Assembly (NCBI GenBank): GCA_021298835.1 | Contig: JAJTHG010000028.1 | Location: 1-55,103, forward strand | Source of the DNA: Gemmatimonadota bacterium | Lineage (GTDB): Bacteria > Gemmatimonadota > Gemmatimonadetes > Gemmatimonadales > Gemmatimonadaceae | Direction: 5' to 3' | DNA length: 55,103 nt | Part shown: positions 37,007-45,808 of the stretch, one piece after another | Layout of the letters: every line of letters begins with the position of its first letter | How positions within the stretch are numbered: the first letter of the stretch is position 1 | The notes under the pieces: generated by a model | Databases searched by the model: none | What the model was told of the DNA's origin: nothing | Seen by the model: only the letters and a program-made list of their open reading frames with translations | Translations under genes and position numbers: made by a program

Positions 37007-38674
37007 ATGCACAGGACCCTCCTGCTCGGTGCGGCGCTCGGCGCAACGGCGCTGCCCGCCCAACCGGCCGCCCCGACGGCCGACATCATCGTCACGAACG
37101 CGCGGATCCACACGGTGGACGAGGCGCGACCGCGCGCCGAGGCCCTGGCCATCAGGGACGGCCGGGTGCTGTTCGTCGGCCCCGCCCGACTCGCGCTGGC
37201 GCACCGGGGGGCCGCGACGCGCCTCGTGGACGCCGGGGGCCGGACGATCATCCCCGGGATGACCGATGCGCACGGCCACGTCGTCGGCCTCGGCCAGACG
37301 CTGCAGAGCGTGAACCTCGTGGGCACCGCGTCCTACGCGCAGGTGATCGCGAAGGTCGTCGAGCGCGCGAAGGTGACGCCCAAGGGGCAGTGGATCGTCG
37401 GCCGCGGGTGGGACCAGAACGACTGGGGCGACACCCGTTTCCCGACCCATGACGCGCTCTCGAGCGCCGTCCCCGACCATCCCGTGTTCCTCACGCGCGT
37501 GGACGGGCACGCGGCCCTCGCCAACGCGTCCGCGATGCGCCTCGCCGGCGTCGGCCGCGAGACGCAGGACCCGAGCGGCGGCCGGCTCGAGCGCGATGCG
37601 CAGGGCCAGCCGACGGGGGTGCTCGTGGACCGCGCGATGGGACTCGTCGGCGCGAAGATCCCGACGCCGAGCGACGCGCAGGTGCGCGACGCGATCCTGT
37701 CCGCGGTGAAGGAGATGCACCGCTGGGGGCTCACCGGCGTCCACGACGCCGGCGCGTCGGCGCAGGCGCTGGCGCAGTACGAGGCCCTGGCGAAGGCGGG
37801 TGCGTACGACCTGCGTCTCTACGCGATGATCGGCGACCACGCCCCCACCCTCGCGACGTGGTTCCAGCGCGGACCGCTCGTCGGCGCCGGCGACGGGCGG
37901 CTGTGGGTGCGGAGCATCAAGCTCTACGGCGACGGTGCGCTCGGCTCGCGCGGCGCCGCGATGCTCGACCCCTACAGCGACGACCCGCACAACCACGGGC
38001 TCGTCATCTCCGACGTTGCGCACGTGCGGCGGGTCGCCGTCGAGGCGCTGCGCGGTGGCTTCCAGGTCTGCACGCACGCGATCGGCGACCGCGCCAACCG
38101 CAACGTGCTCGACGCCTACGAGGCGGCGCTGGAGCAGGTGCCGGTGGCCGACCACCGCTTCCGCGTCGAGCACGCGCAGATCGTCAGCCCGCCGGACATC
38201 CCCCGCTTCGCGGCGCTCGGCGTGATTCCCTCGATGCAGGCGAGCCACCAGACGAGCGACATGTACTGGGCCGAACAGCGCATCGGCTCGACGCGCGTGC
38301 TCGGCGCCTACGCGTGGCGGAGCTTCCTCGACCAGGGCTCGATCATCCCCAACGGGTCGGATTTCCCCGTCGAAGCGGTGAACCCGCTCATCTCGTTCCA
38401 CGCCTCGATCGCGCGACAGGACGAGCACAACTGGCCCGCGGGGGGTTGGCACGCCGAGATGCGGATGACGCGCGAGGAGGCGCTGCGCAGCATGACGCTG
38501 TGGCCGGCCGTCGCCGGCTTCCAGGAACGCGAGCTCGGCTCGCTCACCCCCGGCAAGCGCGCCGACTTCGTCGTGCTCGATCAGGACATCATGACGGTGC
38601 CGGCGGAGGACGTGCTGCGGACGCGGGTCCTGCAGACGTGGGTCGGCGGGAAGCTCGTCTTCGAGGGGAAGTGA
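37007..38674 (+). CDS. Exported amidohydrolase, YtcJ-like
   Basis: This 555-residue metal-dependent hydrolase has a short signal peptide (ending near ALPAQ). The family landmarks are ADIIVTNARIHTVDEARPRA, IIPGMTDAHGHVVG with the HxH metal motif, WIVGRGWDQNDW, RVDGHAALANA, QVCTHAIGDRANR, RVEHAQIV, NGSDFPVEAVNP and the closing LTPGKRADFVVLD. These match the amidohydrolase_3/YtcJ group, whose substrates are mostly unknown and include N-substituted formamide-like amides. The next gene overlaps its stop by one base (TGATG), so they are cotranscribed. Confidence 0.92.
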   Translation: MHRTLLLGAALGATALPAQPAAPTADIIVTNARIHTVDEARPRAEALAIRDGRVLFVGPARLALAHRGAATRLVDAGGRTIIPGMTDAHGHVVGLGQTLQSVNLVGTASYAQVIAKVVERAKVTPKGQWIVGRGWDQNDWGDTRFPTHDALSSAVPDHPVFLTRVDGHAALANASAMRLAGVGRETQDPSGGRLERDAQGQPTGVLVDRAMGLVGAKIPTPSDAQVRDAILSAVKEMHRWGLTGVHDAGASAQALAQYEALAKAGAYDLRLYAMIGDHAPTLATWFQRGPLVGAGDGRLWVRSIKLYGDGALGSRGAAMLDPYSDDPHNHGLVISDVAHVRRVAVEALRGGFQVCTHAIGDRANRNVLDAYEAALEQVPVADHRFRVEHAQIVSPPDIPRFAALGVIPSMQASHQTSDMYWAEQRIGSTRVLGAYAWRSFLDQGSIIPNGSDFPVEAVNPLISFHASIARQDEHNWPAGGWHAEMRMTREEALRSMTLWPAVAGFQERELGSLTPGKRADFVVLDQDIMTVPAEDVLRTRVLQTWVGGKLVFEGK

Positions 38675-39048
38675 TGCGCGACCAGCCCAGAGTGGCCCTG
38701 CCGATGATCCGGCTGGCGATGGGAGCCGGCACGCTGGCGTTCGGCGCCGTGGCCATGGTTCTCGCCCGGAGCCGGCCCTCCGACGTTCCGCCGCCGCCGG
38801 GCCTGTCGTGGGTCGCGTGGGGGGTGTGGGGCACCGCGCTGGCGGCCCTCGCCGCGTGGCGCCTCCTGCGCGCCCCGCAGGTCGAGCGCGGCGACCCCGC
38901 GACGCTCATCGTAGGATGGGCGATCGGTGAGGTGCCCGCGCTGTTCGGGGCCGCCTACGTGATCCTCACCGGCCAGCCGACGCTGCTGCTCGCGGGCTTC
39001 GTGATCTACGCGGCGTCCATGGCGCTCTTCCCCATGCCCAGGCGTTAG
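38674..39048 (+). CDS. Small hypothetical membrane protein
   Basis: This 124-residue protein has three or four hydrophobic helices: MIRLAMGAGTLAFGAVAMVLA, WVAWGVWGTALAALAAWRLL, and the segments LIVGWAIGEVPALFGAAYVI and LLLAGFVIYAASMALF. No catalytic or cofactor motif is visible and I recognise no named family. The ATG overlaps the amidohydrolase stop by one base, so translation is probably coupled. It is convergent with the TSUP permease gene, with 31 bases between their ends. Confidence 0.75.
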   Translation: MRDQPRVALPMIRLAMGAGTLAFGAVAMVLARSRPSDVPPPPGLSWVAWGVWGTALAALAAWRLLRAPQVERGDPATLIVGWAIGEVPALFGAAYVILTGQPTLLLAGFVIYAASMALFPMPRR

Positions 39049-39079
39049 CGCGGGCCAGGCCCGTGCCGCGGCGCGACGC

Positions 39080-39454
39080 CTAACTGGCCGTGCGGGTGTC
39101 CCAGAACAGCTTGGCCGCCACGAGTACCAGGAACACGGCGAAGGCCCGCTTGAGCGTGGGGCCGGTGGAGGCCAGCGCGACCTTCGCGCCGAGGAGCGCG
39201 CCGCCGAAGAGCCCGAGCGCGATCAGGGCCGAGGCCTTCACGTCCACGTGGCCGGCACGGTGGTAGGCCATCGCGCCAAGGAACCCGACCGGCAGCAGCA
39301 GCGCGCCAAGCGACGTGCCGACGGCCGCCTGCTGCTCGAACTTCGCAGCGAGGACGAGTGCCGGCACGATCACGATGCCGCCCCCGATGCCGAAGAGGCC
39401 GGACAGGATGCCGGCGCCGAAGCCGATCGCCACGTAGAGCAGGGTCCCGAGCAT
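39080..39454 (-). CDS. Half-size TSUP/TauE-SafE family membrane permease
   Basis: This 124-residue membrane protein has the N-terminal TSUP signature GFGAGILSGLFGIGGGIVIVP near residues 12-30, then GTSLGALLLPVGFLGA, and about four transmembrane helices. Full TauE/SafE permeases are about 250 residues and contain two such halves, so this one would have to act as a dimer. Sulfite, sulfoacetate or other organic anions are known substrates of the family; none is implied here. I chose ATG 39454, giving a normal N-terminus. It is divergent from the M42 peptidase gene across 121 bases. Confidence 0.88.
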   Translation of the reverse strand: MLGTLLYVAIGFGAGILSGLFGIGGGIVIVPALVLAAKFEQQAAVGTSLGALLLPVGFLGAMAYHRAGHVDVKASALIALGLFGGALLGAKVALASTGPTLKRAFAVFLVLVAAKLFWDTRTAS

Positions 39455-39575
39455 GCTGCACCTTGGGCGGGACGCGGCATCGGCGCAAGTCGCGGGACCG
39501 CAGGAGGTCGAGGCGACGTCCCGGGGCCTCGGTGCCCTTGCGATGCGATTAGCATTCGGAGACACTCCCCGGCCC

Positions 39576-40661
39576 ATGCCTCCTGCCACGTCCGTCGCCT
39601 TCCTGCGCCGCCTGCTCGAGGCAGTCGGTCCCTCCGGGTTCGAAGATGCCGCCGCCCGCGCGTGGCGCGCCGAGGCGGAGACCTTCGCCCGCGTCGAGGT
39701 GGACGTCGTCGGCAACAGCTTCGCGTGGGCGGGGGAGCGGGGCGGACATCCCGATCCGGACCAGCCGACGATCCTGCTGGCGGGCCACATCGACGAGATC
39801 GGGCTGATCGTCACGTACATCGACGAGCAGGGCTTCGCATGGGTCGCCCCGATCGGCGGCTGGGATCCACAGGTGCTCGTCGGCCAGCGCATGCGGTTCC
39901 TGGGGCGCGACGGAGACGTGACCGGCATCGTCGGCAAGAAGCCGATCCACCTCATGAAGCCGGACGAGCGCGAGAAGGCGTCGAAGCTCACGGACCTCTG
40001 GGTGGACATCGGCGCGACGTCGCGCGAGGAAGCGGAACGGCGCCTGCGCGTCGGCGATCCCGGCGTCGTCGAGCAGCCCGTGCTCGAGTTCCCCAACGGC
40101 CGCGTCGTCTCGCGGGCGATCGACAACCGGATCGGCGCCTACGTCGTGCTCGAGGCGCTTCGCCGCTATCACGCCGAGCCGGGCGAGGCGCGTGTCGTCG
40201 CGATCGCCAGCTCGCGCGAGGAGATCGGGCTCACGGGCGGGGGCATCCTGCCGGGTGCCGCCGCGACGCACGCGGTGATGGGCCTTGTGGTGGACGTGAC
40301 CTTCGCGACCGACCACCCGCAGGTCGAGAAGAAGGAGCACGGCGACCACGCGCTCGGGAGCGGCCCGGTGCTCACGCGGGGTTCGGTCATCTCGCCCGTC
40401 GTCTTCGACCTGCTCCGCCGCACGGCGGAAGGGGCCGGCATTCCGCATTCCGTCCAGGCGGCGGGGAAGCTCACCAGCACCGACGCCGACTACGTCATGG
40501 TCGCGCGCACGGGCATCGCCACCGGGCTGGTGTCGGTGCCCAACCGCTACATGCATTCGCCGAACGAGACGGTGAGTCTCTCGGATCTCGACCACGCCGC
40601 CGAGCTGCTCGCGCGCACCTGCCGGGCGGTGACCAGGGACACGCGGTTCACCCCGCGCTGA
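39576..40661 (+). CDS. M42 family metallopeptidase (glutamyl aminopeptidase/endoglucanase M type)
   Basis: This 361-residue cytoplasmic two-metal peptidase carries the M42 ligands in order: AGHIDEIGLIV, SRAIDNRIGAYV, SSREEIGLTGG, VVDVTFATDHP and NRYMHSPNE. The N-terminus FLRRLLEAVGPSGFED is also typical. M42 enzymes form tetrahedral dodecamers that trim short peptides from the N-terminus. I chose ATG 39576; an in-frame ATG at 39453 would add 41 residues and overlap the divergent permease. No signal peptide is present. It ends 18 bases before the convergent HEAT-repeat gene. Confidence 0.93.
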   Translation: MPPATSVAFLRRLLEAVGPSGFEDAAARAWRAEAETFARVEVDVVGNSFAWAGERGGHPDPDQPTILLAGHIDEIGLIVTYIDEQGFAWVAPIGGWDPQVLVGQRMRFLGRDGDVTGIVGKKPIHLMKPDEREKASKLTDLWVDIGATSREEAERRLRVGDPGVVEQPVLEFPNGRVVSRAIDNRIGAYVVLEALRRYHAEPGEARVVAIASSREEIGLTGGGILPGAAATHAVMGLVVDVTFATDHPQVEKKEHGDHALGSGPVLTRGSVISPVVFDLLRRTAEGAGIPHSVQAAGKLTSTDADYVMVARTGIATGLVSVPNRYMHSPNETVSLSDLDHAAELLARTCRAVTRDTRFTPR

Positions 40662-40678
40662 GGCGCGCCCGGCGCGCC

Positions 40679-42529
40679 TCAGCCCTGGACGGCCTGCATC
40701 GCCCGCGTCGTCCGCCGCCCGTGGATGCGGGTGGCCTGCGCGAGGGCGTCACGAACGGCCCGCTCCTTGTCCTGCGACAATCCTTGCAGGACGGCACTGA
40801 CCCCCGGCATGCGCAGCTGCGCCAGCGCGTGCACGGCCGCGACGCGCAGCGCGAGCGACTTCCGGCGGAACAGCCCTTTCGCCGGCTCGGCAGCGGTGAC
40901 GAGCGGTTCGACCGACTCCGGCAGCGCCACGCGACCGATGGCCTGCACGAGCGCCACCTGCGCCTCGGGCTCGCCCTCGTCGGTGAGCGCCGCGTTCAGG
41001 ACGGCGACCACGCCGGGCGGCTTGAGCCGCACGAGGCCGACGACGGCCTGCAACCGCACGGTGATCTCCCCGTCCCGGAGCGCCCGCACGTGGGCGTCCA
41101 CGGCGCGAGGCGACTCGAGCGCGGCGAGCGCCGACAGCGCCTCGCGCCGCACCTCCGGCGCGGCCTGCTCCACGGCCTGCGCCAACGCGGCATCGGCCGC
41201 ACCGAGCCCGAGGTCCGCGATGAAGCGGGCCGCCTGGCGGGCGACGACCGGGCGGGCCGACAGCACCGTATGTCCCAGTCCGGACGCGGCGCCTGGGAGG
41301 AGCTGCACGAGGTGCCGGAGCTGCTCGCGCATCGGCGTCGAGGTGGCGGCGACGACGCGAGCGACGATCGCCGGCACGGCCTCGTCTCCCGCGCGTCGGA
41401 GCACCGCGAGCGCCAGCGGATCCGCCGGTGCCCGCCGCACGGCCAGCCGGACGACGACGTCGAGGATCGGCGGCTTCGCCAACCGTCGCAGGGCGAGGAG
41501 CAGCGCCGACCGGGCCTCCGCCTCGCCCATCGAGGTCTCGGCGGACACCAGACCGTGATACGCGTGCAGCGCATCCTCGAAGTGCCCTTCGCGCTGGCTG
41601 ACCTCGACGAAGGTGCAGAGCTCGTCGAGGATGCGCCCCAGGCGACGCGCCGACTGCGGCTCGCGCAGCGCGTCGAGCAGCCCCGGCACGGCCTCGCGCG
41701 CCGTCCGTGCGCCAGCCACCGCGTGGAACAGCGAGGCCGCATCGAGCGCCGCTGCCTCCGGCTCGTCGCGGGACGGTGGGGCCGGAACGTCGGCTCCGGG
41801 CAGCTCCGCCGGCACGGCCTCGCTGGGCAGCTCCGCCGGCACGGCCTCGCTGGGCAGCTCCGCCGGCACGGCCTCGCTGGGCAGCTCCGCCGGCACCGCC
41901 TCGCTGGGCAGCTCCGCCGGCACGGCCTCGCTGGGCAGCTCCGCCGGCACCCACACACTGGGCAGTTCCGCCGGCGCCCACTCGCTGGGCAGCTCCGCCG
42001 TTACGGCCTCGTTGGGCAGCTCTGCCGGCACGACCTCGCTGGGCAGTTCCGCCGGCACCCATACGCTGGGCTCCGCCGTCACGGCCTCGCCGGGCGGCTC
42101 GGCCGCAGCGGGCGTTCCCTCGACCTCCTCCAACGCGATCGCCGCCCGATCGGTGGCGAACGTCAGGCGCACCGAGGCTGGCGGCGTGCGCAGCAACTCC
42201 GCGAGTGCGCCGGGCGTGGCCGGAGCGGCGATCGCCCGCGCGAGGACGAGCAGGTCGGCCGGCGACGCGCCGCCCCTCGCGTCGAGGCGCTCGAGGCCAA
42301 GGGCCACGAAGCGGGCGGTGAGTTCGCGCACCCCGTCGAAGATCGGCGAGACCGGCGAGTCGTCCGCGTGCAGGCCCCCGCCGTGGAGCCGGAGGCACAC
42401 GGCACCGCCGCGCGTCGCCATCGCGGCCGCACGCAAGTGGAGCTTCTGCTCCTCGACCGGCGCCTGACCGGCGCCGAGCAAGGCAACGAGCTGCGCGAAG
42501 TGGCGCGCGAACGTGATCCCCGGTCCCAT
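40679..42529 (-). CDS. HEAT-repeat protein with a repetitive AELPSE linker
   Basis: This 616-residue protein has no signal peptide. Residues 1-140 are alpha/beta and unrecognised. Residues about 155-255 are a low-complexity linker of about ten 9-residue units (VPAELPSEA and variants). The C-terminal 340 residues are HEAT/Armadillo-like helical pairs (EVRREALSALAALESPRAVD, VRLQAVVGLVRLKPPGVVAV, AQVALVQAIGRVALPESVEP). HEAT arrays usually serve as protein-binding scaffolds, so this may be an adaptor; the partner is unknown. It is divergent from the M28-PDZ gene. Confidence 0.82.
   Translation of the reverse strand: MGPGITFARHFAQLVALLGAGQAPVEEQKLHLRAAAMATRGGAVCLRLHGGGLHADDSPVSPIFDGVRELTARFVALGLERLDARGGASPADLLVLARAIAAPATPGALAELLRTPPASVRLTFATDRAAIALEEVEGTPAAAEPPGEAVTAEPSVWVPAELPSEVVPAELPNEAVTAELPSEWAPAELPSVWVPAELPSEAVPAELPSEAVPAELPSEAVPAELPSEAVPAELPSEAVPAELPGADVPAPPSRDEPEAAALDAASLFHAVAGARTAREAVPGLLDALREPQSARRLGRILDELCTFVEVSQREGHFEDALHAYHGLVSAETSMGEAEARSALLLALRRLAKPPILDVVVRLAVRRAPADPLALAVLRRAGDEAVPAIVARVVAATSTPMREQLRHLVQLLPGAASGLGHTVLSARPVVARQAARFIADLGLGAADAALAQAVEQAAPEVRREALSALAALESPRAVDAHVRALRDGEITVRLQAVVGLVRLKPPGVVAVLNAALTDEGEPEAQVALVQAIGRVALPESVEPLVTAAEPAKGLFRRKSLALRVAAVHALAQLRMPGVSAVLQGLSQDKERAVRDALAQATRIHGRRTTRAMQAVQG
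41798..42067. repeat. 27-bp minisatellite encoding the linker of the HEAT protein
   Basis: About ten 27-base units lie in frame. Five on the left side of the plus strand (the C-terminal end of the linker) encode identical VPAELPSEA, while those toward the N-terminal end have drifted (VPAELPSEV, VPAELPNEA, VTAELPSEW, APAELPSVW). The gradient suggests recent expansion at one end. Unit length is a multiple of three, so copy-number change alters linker length only. Confidence 0.92.
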
Positions 42530-42586
42530 GTGGCTCGTCGAAAGGTCGGCCGGGGCCGTACGGAACGCCAGCGCCCCGGCGGAACG

Positions 42587-42622
42587 GCCGCCTCAGCCGC
42601 CTCGGCCGCCTCGGCCGCCTCG
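42587..42622. repeat. Four tandem 9-bp units in the divergent intergenic region
   Basis: GCCGCCTCA is followed by three GCCGCCTCG units, and a further GCCGC. The array lies between the divergent HEAT and M28-PDZ genes, 50 bases before the M28 start, so it may fall within a leader or promoter. No function can be assigned. Confidence 0.85.
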
Positions 42623-42671
42623 GCCGCGAGAGGGATGGTCGCCGCCGACGCGTCCCGCGAGATTTCCCGAC

Positions 42672-43976
42672 ATGCGCCTCCGCCCCGCGTGTGCGGCCGC
42701 CCTCGTGGCGGCCATCGTCGCATCCGGCTGCCGCCCCGGCCGCGTCGCCGTCAGCGTCGCCACGACCGCGGACTCGGCCCTCATCCGCCGCGACGTGGCG
42801 TGGCTCGCCGACGACGCACGCGAAGGCCGCGCCACCGGCAGCGCGGGCAACGGGGCGGCCGCGGACTTCATCGCCGCCCGCTTCGCCGCGCTGGGGCTCG
42901 AGCCCGCGGCACGCGTCTGCGCCGCCGCGTGTCCCGACGGCTGGTTCCAGCCGTTCACGGCCCGGGTGATCGCCCGGCAGCGCGCCGGTCTCCCGTTCGA
43001 ACTCCCGGCGCGCAACGTGATCGGCGTCGTGCCGGGCACCGACCCGACGCTGCGCGGTGAGTTCGTCGTCATCGGCGGCCACTACGACCACCTCGGGCGC
43101 GACACGACCGGGGCGCTCGACCCCGACGCGAGAGACGCGATCCGCAACGGCGCGGACGACAACGCGTCGGGGACCGTGGCCGTGCTGGAGCTCGCGCGCC
43201 TCGTCGCGCGTACGCCGCTCAAGCGGACGGCGGTGTTCGTGGCGTTCAGCGGCGAGGAACTCGGGCTGCTCGGATCGCAGCACTTCGTCGAGACCTCGCC
43301 GGTGCCGCTCGGGAGGGTGCAGGCGATGTTCAACTTCGACATGGTCGGCCGACTCGACGGCGGCCGGCTCCAGGTCTTCGGCACGGCCACGGCGGCCGAG
43401 TTCCCGTCGGTGCTCGAGGCCGCGAACCGCGCGTACGGCTTCCAGCTGACGACGGGCGGCGACGGATTCGGCCGCTCCGATCATGCGTCCTTCTACGCGA
43501 AGGACATCCCCGTGCTGCACTTCTTCACCGGCACGCACGCCGACTACCATCGCGCGTCGGACGACGCGTCTGGCATCAACGCCGCCGGCGAGGCGAAGGT
43601 CGTGGACTTCGCCTTCGCCCTCCTGCGCGATGTCGGCGACCGTCCTGCGCGCCTGACGTTCGTCCGCGTGCCGGCGCCGGTGGCGGCGCAACCGCGCGCC
43701 GGTCGCGGTGCCTACCTCGGTTCGATCCCCGACATGGCCGCGGGGGACGGCACCGGCCTCCGGCTCACCGGCGTGCGCGCCGGGAGCCCTGCGGACGACG
43801 GCGGCCTCAAGGCCGGGGACGTGATCGTCGAGTTCGGCGGCAGGCCGGTGACCGACCTCTACGCTTACACCGACGCGATCGCCGCCTTCGCCCCCGGCGA
43901 CACCGTACAGGTCGTCGTCCGCCGGGCCGGTCAGCGGGTCGCGCTGACCGTCGTGCTGGGGCGGCGCGGATCCTGA
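42672..43976 (+). CDS. M28 family peptidase lipoprotein with C-terminal PDZ domain
   Basis: The product is 434 residues from ATG 42672, which directly precedes a lipoprotein signal ending in IVASGC; an in-frame upstream ATG at 42513 would add Pro/Arg-rich sequence without a signal. M28 two-zinc ligands are clear: GGHYDHLG, NGADDNASG, SGEELGLLGS, FNFDMVGR and THADYHRASD. A PDZ domain (about 350-430) has AGSPADDGGLKAGDVIVEFG. It is probably anchored to the outer membrane and trims peptides there. It is the first gene of a long same-direction run, and the histone-deacetylase-like gene follows immediately. Confidence 0.92.
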   Translation: MRLRPACAAALVAAIVASGCRPGRVAVSVATTADSALIRRDVAWLADDAREGRATGSAGNGAAADFIAARFAALGLEPAARVCAAACPDGWFQPFTARVIARQRAGLPFELPARNVIGVVPGTDPTLRGEFVVIGGHYDHLGRDTTGALDPDARDAIRNGADDNASGTVAVLELARLVARTPLKRTAVFVAFSGEELGLLGSQHFVETSPVPLGRVQAMFNFDMVGRLDGGRLQVFGTATAAEFPSVLEAANRAYGFQLTTGGDGFGRSDHASFYAKDIPVLHFFTGTHADYHRASDDASGINAAGEAKVVDFAFALLRDVGDRPARLTFVRVPAPVAAQPRAGRGAYLGSIPDMAAGDGTGLRLTGVRAGSPADDGGLKAGDVIVEFGGRPVTDLYAYTDAIAAFAPGDTVQVVVRRAGQRVALTVVLGRRGS

Positions 43977-44032
43977 GCCCCCGTCCGTCCGGCCTCCGCC
44001 GGCTTCGCGTCTGGTCGTCGGCGGCGTACGCG

Positions 44033-44905
44033 GTGCCGCTGCCCGAGGGACATCGCTTCCCCATCGCGAAGTACGCGATGCTGCGCGAGCGCGTGCTCGC
44101 CGACGGCACGGTGCCGCACGTCGAGGATCCGCCGCGCGTCGGCGCCGAGGACCTCGCCCGCGTCCACGATGCCGAGTACGTCTCCGGCCTGATGCGCGGC
44201 ACGCTCCCCGACGCCGCGTGGCGGCGGCTCGGTTTCCCCTGGAGTCCCGGGCTCGTCGAGCGGTCGCTGCGAGCCACCGGCGGGACCCTCGCCGCCGCGC
44301 GGGCCGCGCGGGAGGACGGCGTGGCGATGAACCTCGCCGGCGGCACGCATCACGCCTTCGCCGACCGCGGCGAGGGATTCTGCGTCTTCAACGACGTGGC
44401 GGTCGCGGTGCGGACGCTGCAGGCGGACGGCGCGATCCGTCGCGCCGCCGTCGTGGACCTCGACGTGCACCAGGGCAACGGTACCCACGCCATCTTCGCC
44501 GACGACCCGGCGGTCACCACGTTCTCGATGCACGGCGCGCGCAATTACCCGTTTCACAAGGTGGCCGGCGATCTCGACCTGGAGCTCGCCGACGGCACGG
44601 GCGACGACGAGTACCTCGACCGGCTCGCCGCGGCGCTGCCGGCGCTGCTCGCGCGGGCCGAGGCCGATCTGGTGTTCTATCTCGCGGGCGCCGACTGCCA
44701 CGAGGGAGACCGCCTCGGCCGCCTGAAGCTGACGTTCGACGGGCTGGCGCGTCGCGACCGCTTCGTCCTCGACACGTGCCGCGCCGTCGGGCTTCCCGTG
44801 TGCATCGTGATCGCGGGGGGCTACGGGCGCGACATCGCCGACACCGTGGCGGTGCACGCCCGCACCGCGCGCCTCGCCGCCGAGCGGTTGCAGGAGGACG
44901 CCTGA
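44033..44905 (+). CDS. Histone deacetylase family protein (class IV-like amidohydrolase)
   Basis: This zinc hydrolase of the arginase/HDAC fold has at least 290 residues. Active-site blocks are NLAGGTHHAF, GEGFCVFNDVAVA, VVDLDVHQGNGT, LAGADCHEGDRLG and IAGGYGRD. Bacterial members deacetylate acetyl-polyamines, acetyl-lysine or acetoin-related substrates. GTG 44033 is the first usual start codon, but conserved N-terminal residues (LRVWSSAAYAV) are encoded just upstream in the same frame. A CTG at 43973, overlapping the previous stop as CTGA, may be the true start. The downstream hydrolase begins 29 bases after the stop. Confidence 0.88.
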   Translation: MPLPEGHRFPIAKYAMLRERVLADGTVPHVEDPPRVGAEDLARVHDAEYVSGLMRGTLPDAAWRRLGFPWSPGLVERSLRATGGTLAAARAAREDGVAMNLAGGTHHAFADRGEGFCVFNDVAVAVRTLQADGAIRRAAVVDLDVHQGNGTHAIFADDPAVTTFSMHGARNYPFHKVAGDLDLELADGTGDDEYLDRLAAALPALLARAEADLVFYLAGADCHEGDRLGRLKLTFDGLARRDRFVLDTCRAVGLPVCIVIAGGYGRDIADTVAVHARTARLAAERLQEDA

Positions 44906-44934
44906 GCCCGATCCCGCCACCGGTTGCGACCGGG

Positions 44935-45807
44935 ATGACGACCACGACGGCCGTCCCGCTTCACTGGGCCGCGTGGGGCCCCGACGACGCGCCGCCGGTG
45001 GTGCTGCTCCACGGCGGCCCGGGGGCCCATCACGACTACCTGCTGCCGCAGATGCTGCACCTGGCTCGCGCGTATCGCGTGCTGACGTACGACCAGCGCG
45101 GTGGCGGCCGGTCGCGCACCGACGACCCGGCCCCGATCGGCTGGCAGGCGCACGTGGCCGATCTCTCCGCCGTGCTGCGCGAGCGCTCCGTCGGGCCATC
45201 GCCGGTGCTGGTGGGGTACTCGTGGGGGGCGCTCCTGGCGATGTGCTACGCGATCGAGGCGGTCGCGGGCCGGGTCGCCCCCGTGCCGGGCGCGCTTGCG
45301 CTGGTGAGCCCGGCGGCGATCACCGCGACGTTCCGCCGGGCCGGCGAGGCGGCGTTCGCGGCGCGGGCCGCCTCGCCGGCGGTGCGCGCCCTGCGGGAGG
45401 CGCATGCGGCCGATCCCCGCCGCGCGACCGATCCGGCGGGTTGGCGGCGGCGCGCGTTCGAGGTCGCCGTCGCCCCCTGGTTCCACGACCCCGCGCTCGC
45501 ACACGACCTCACCCCCTTCCGGCTCGTCGAACGGGTGCAGCGCAGTACGTGGGACAGTCTCGGGGAATACGACCTGCGGTCGGGGCTCGAGGCCGTCCGG
45601 GCAACGGGCCGCGTACGCGGGCTGGTGGTGAGCGGCCGCGACGACCCGATCCCCGTCGCCTCGGCGGAGGCCGCCGCCGAGGCGCTCGGTGCAGGGTGCG
45701 TGGTGCTTGACGCCTGTGGTCACGTGCCGTATGTCGAAGCGTCAGCGGCGCTCTTCGCCGCGATCGACCCCTTCCTGCGTACCGCCACCGGTGCCCGGCC
45801 GGCCTGA
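44935..45807 (+). CDS. Alpha/beta hydrolase, proline iminopeptidase-like
   Basis: This 290-residue cytoplasmic serine hydrolase has the oxyanion-hole motif LLHGGPGAHHDY, YDQRGGGRS, nucleophile elbow VGYSWGALLA, the acid in VSGRDDPIPVAS and the catalytic His in ACGHVPYVE. HGGPG with DQRGxGxS is typical of proline iminopeptidases and related aminopeptidases (S33), so an N-terminal-proline peptidase is the first guess; other hydrolase roles remain possible. I placed the start at ATG 44935. It sits in the same-direction run and ends 1 base before the next ATG. Confidence 0.88.
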   Translation: MTTTTAVPLHWAAWGPDDAPPVVLLHGGPGAHHDYLLPQMLHLARAYRVLTYDQRGGGRSRTDDPAPIGWQAHVADLSAVLRERSVGPSPVLVGYSWGALLAMCYAIEAVAGRVAPVPGALALVSPAAITATFRRAGEAAFAARAASPAVRALREAHAADPRRATDPAGWRRRAFEVAVAPWFHDPALAHDLTPFRLVERVQRSTWDSLGEYDLRSGLEAVRATGRVRGLVVSGRDDPIPVASAEAAAEALGAGCVVLDACGHVPYVEASAALFAAIDPFLRTATGARPA

Positions 45808-45808
45808 G

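Noticed and set aside
39621..39660. tRNA-like GGTTCGA sequence
   Set aside because: It lies inside the M42 peptidase coding region and has no acceptor or anticodon stem around it.
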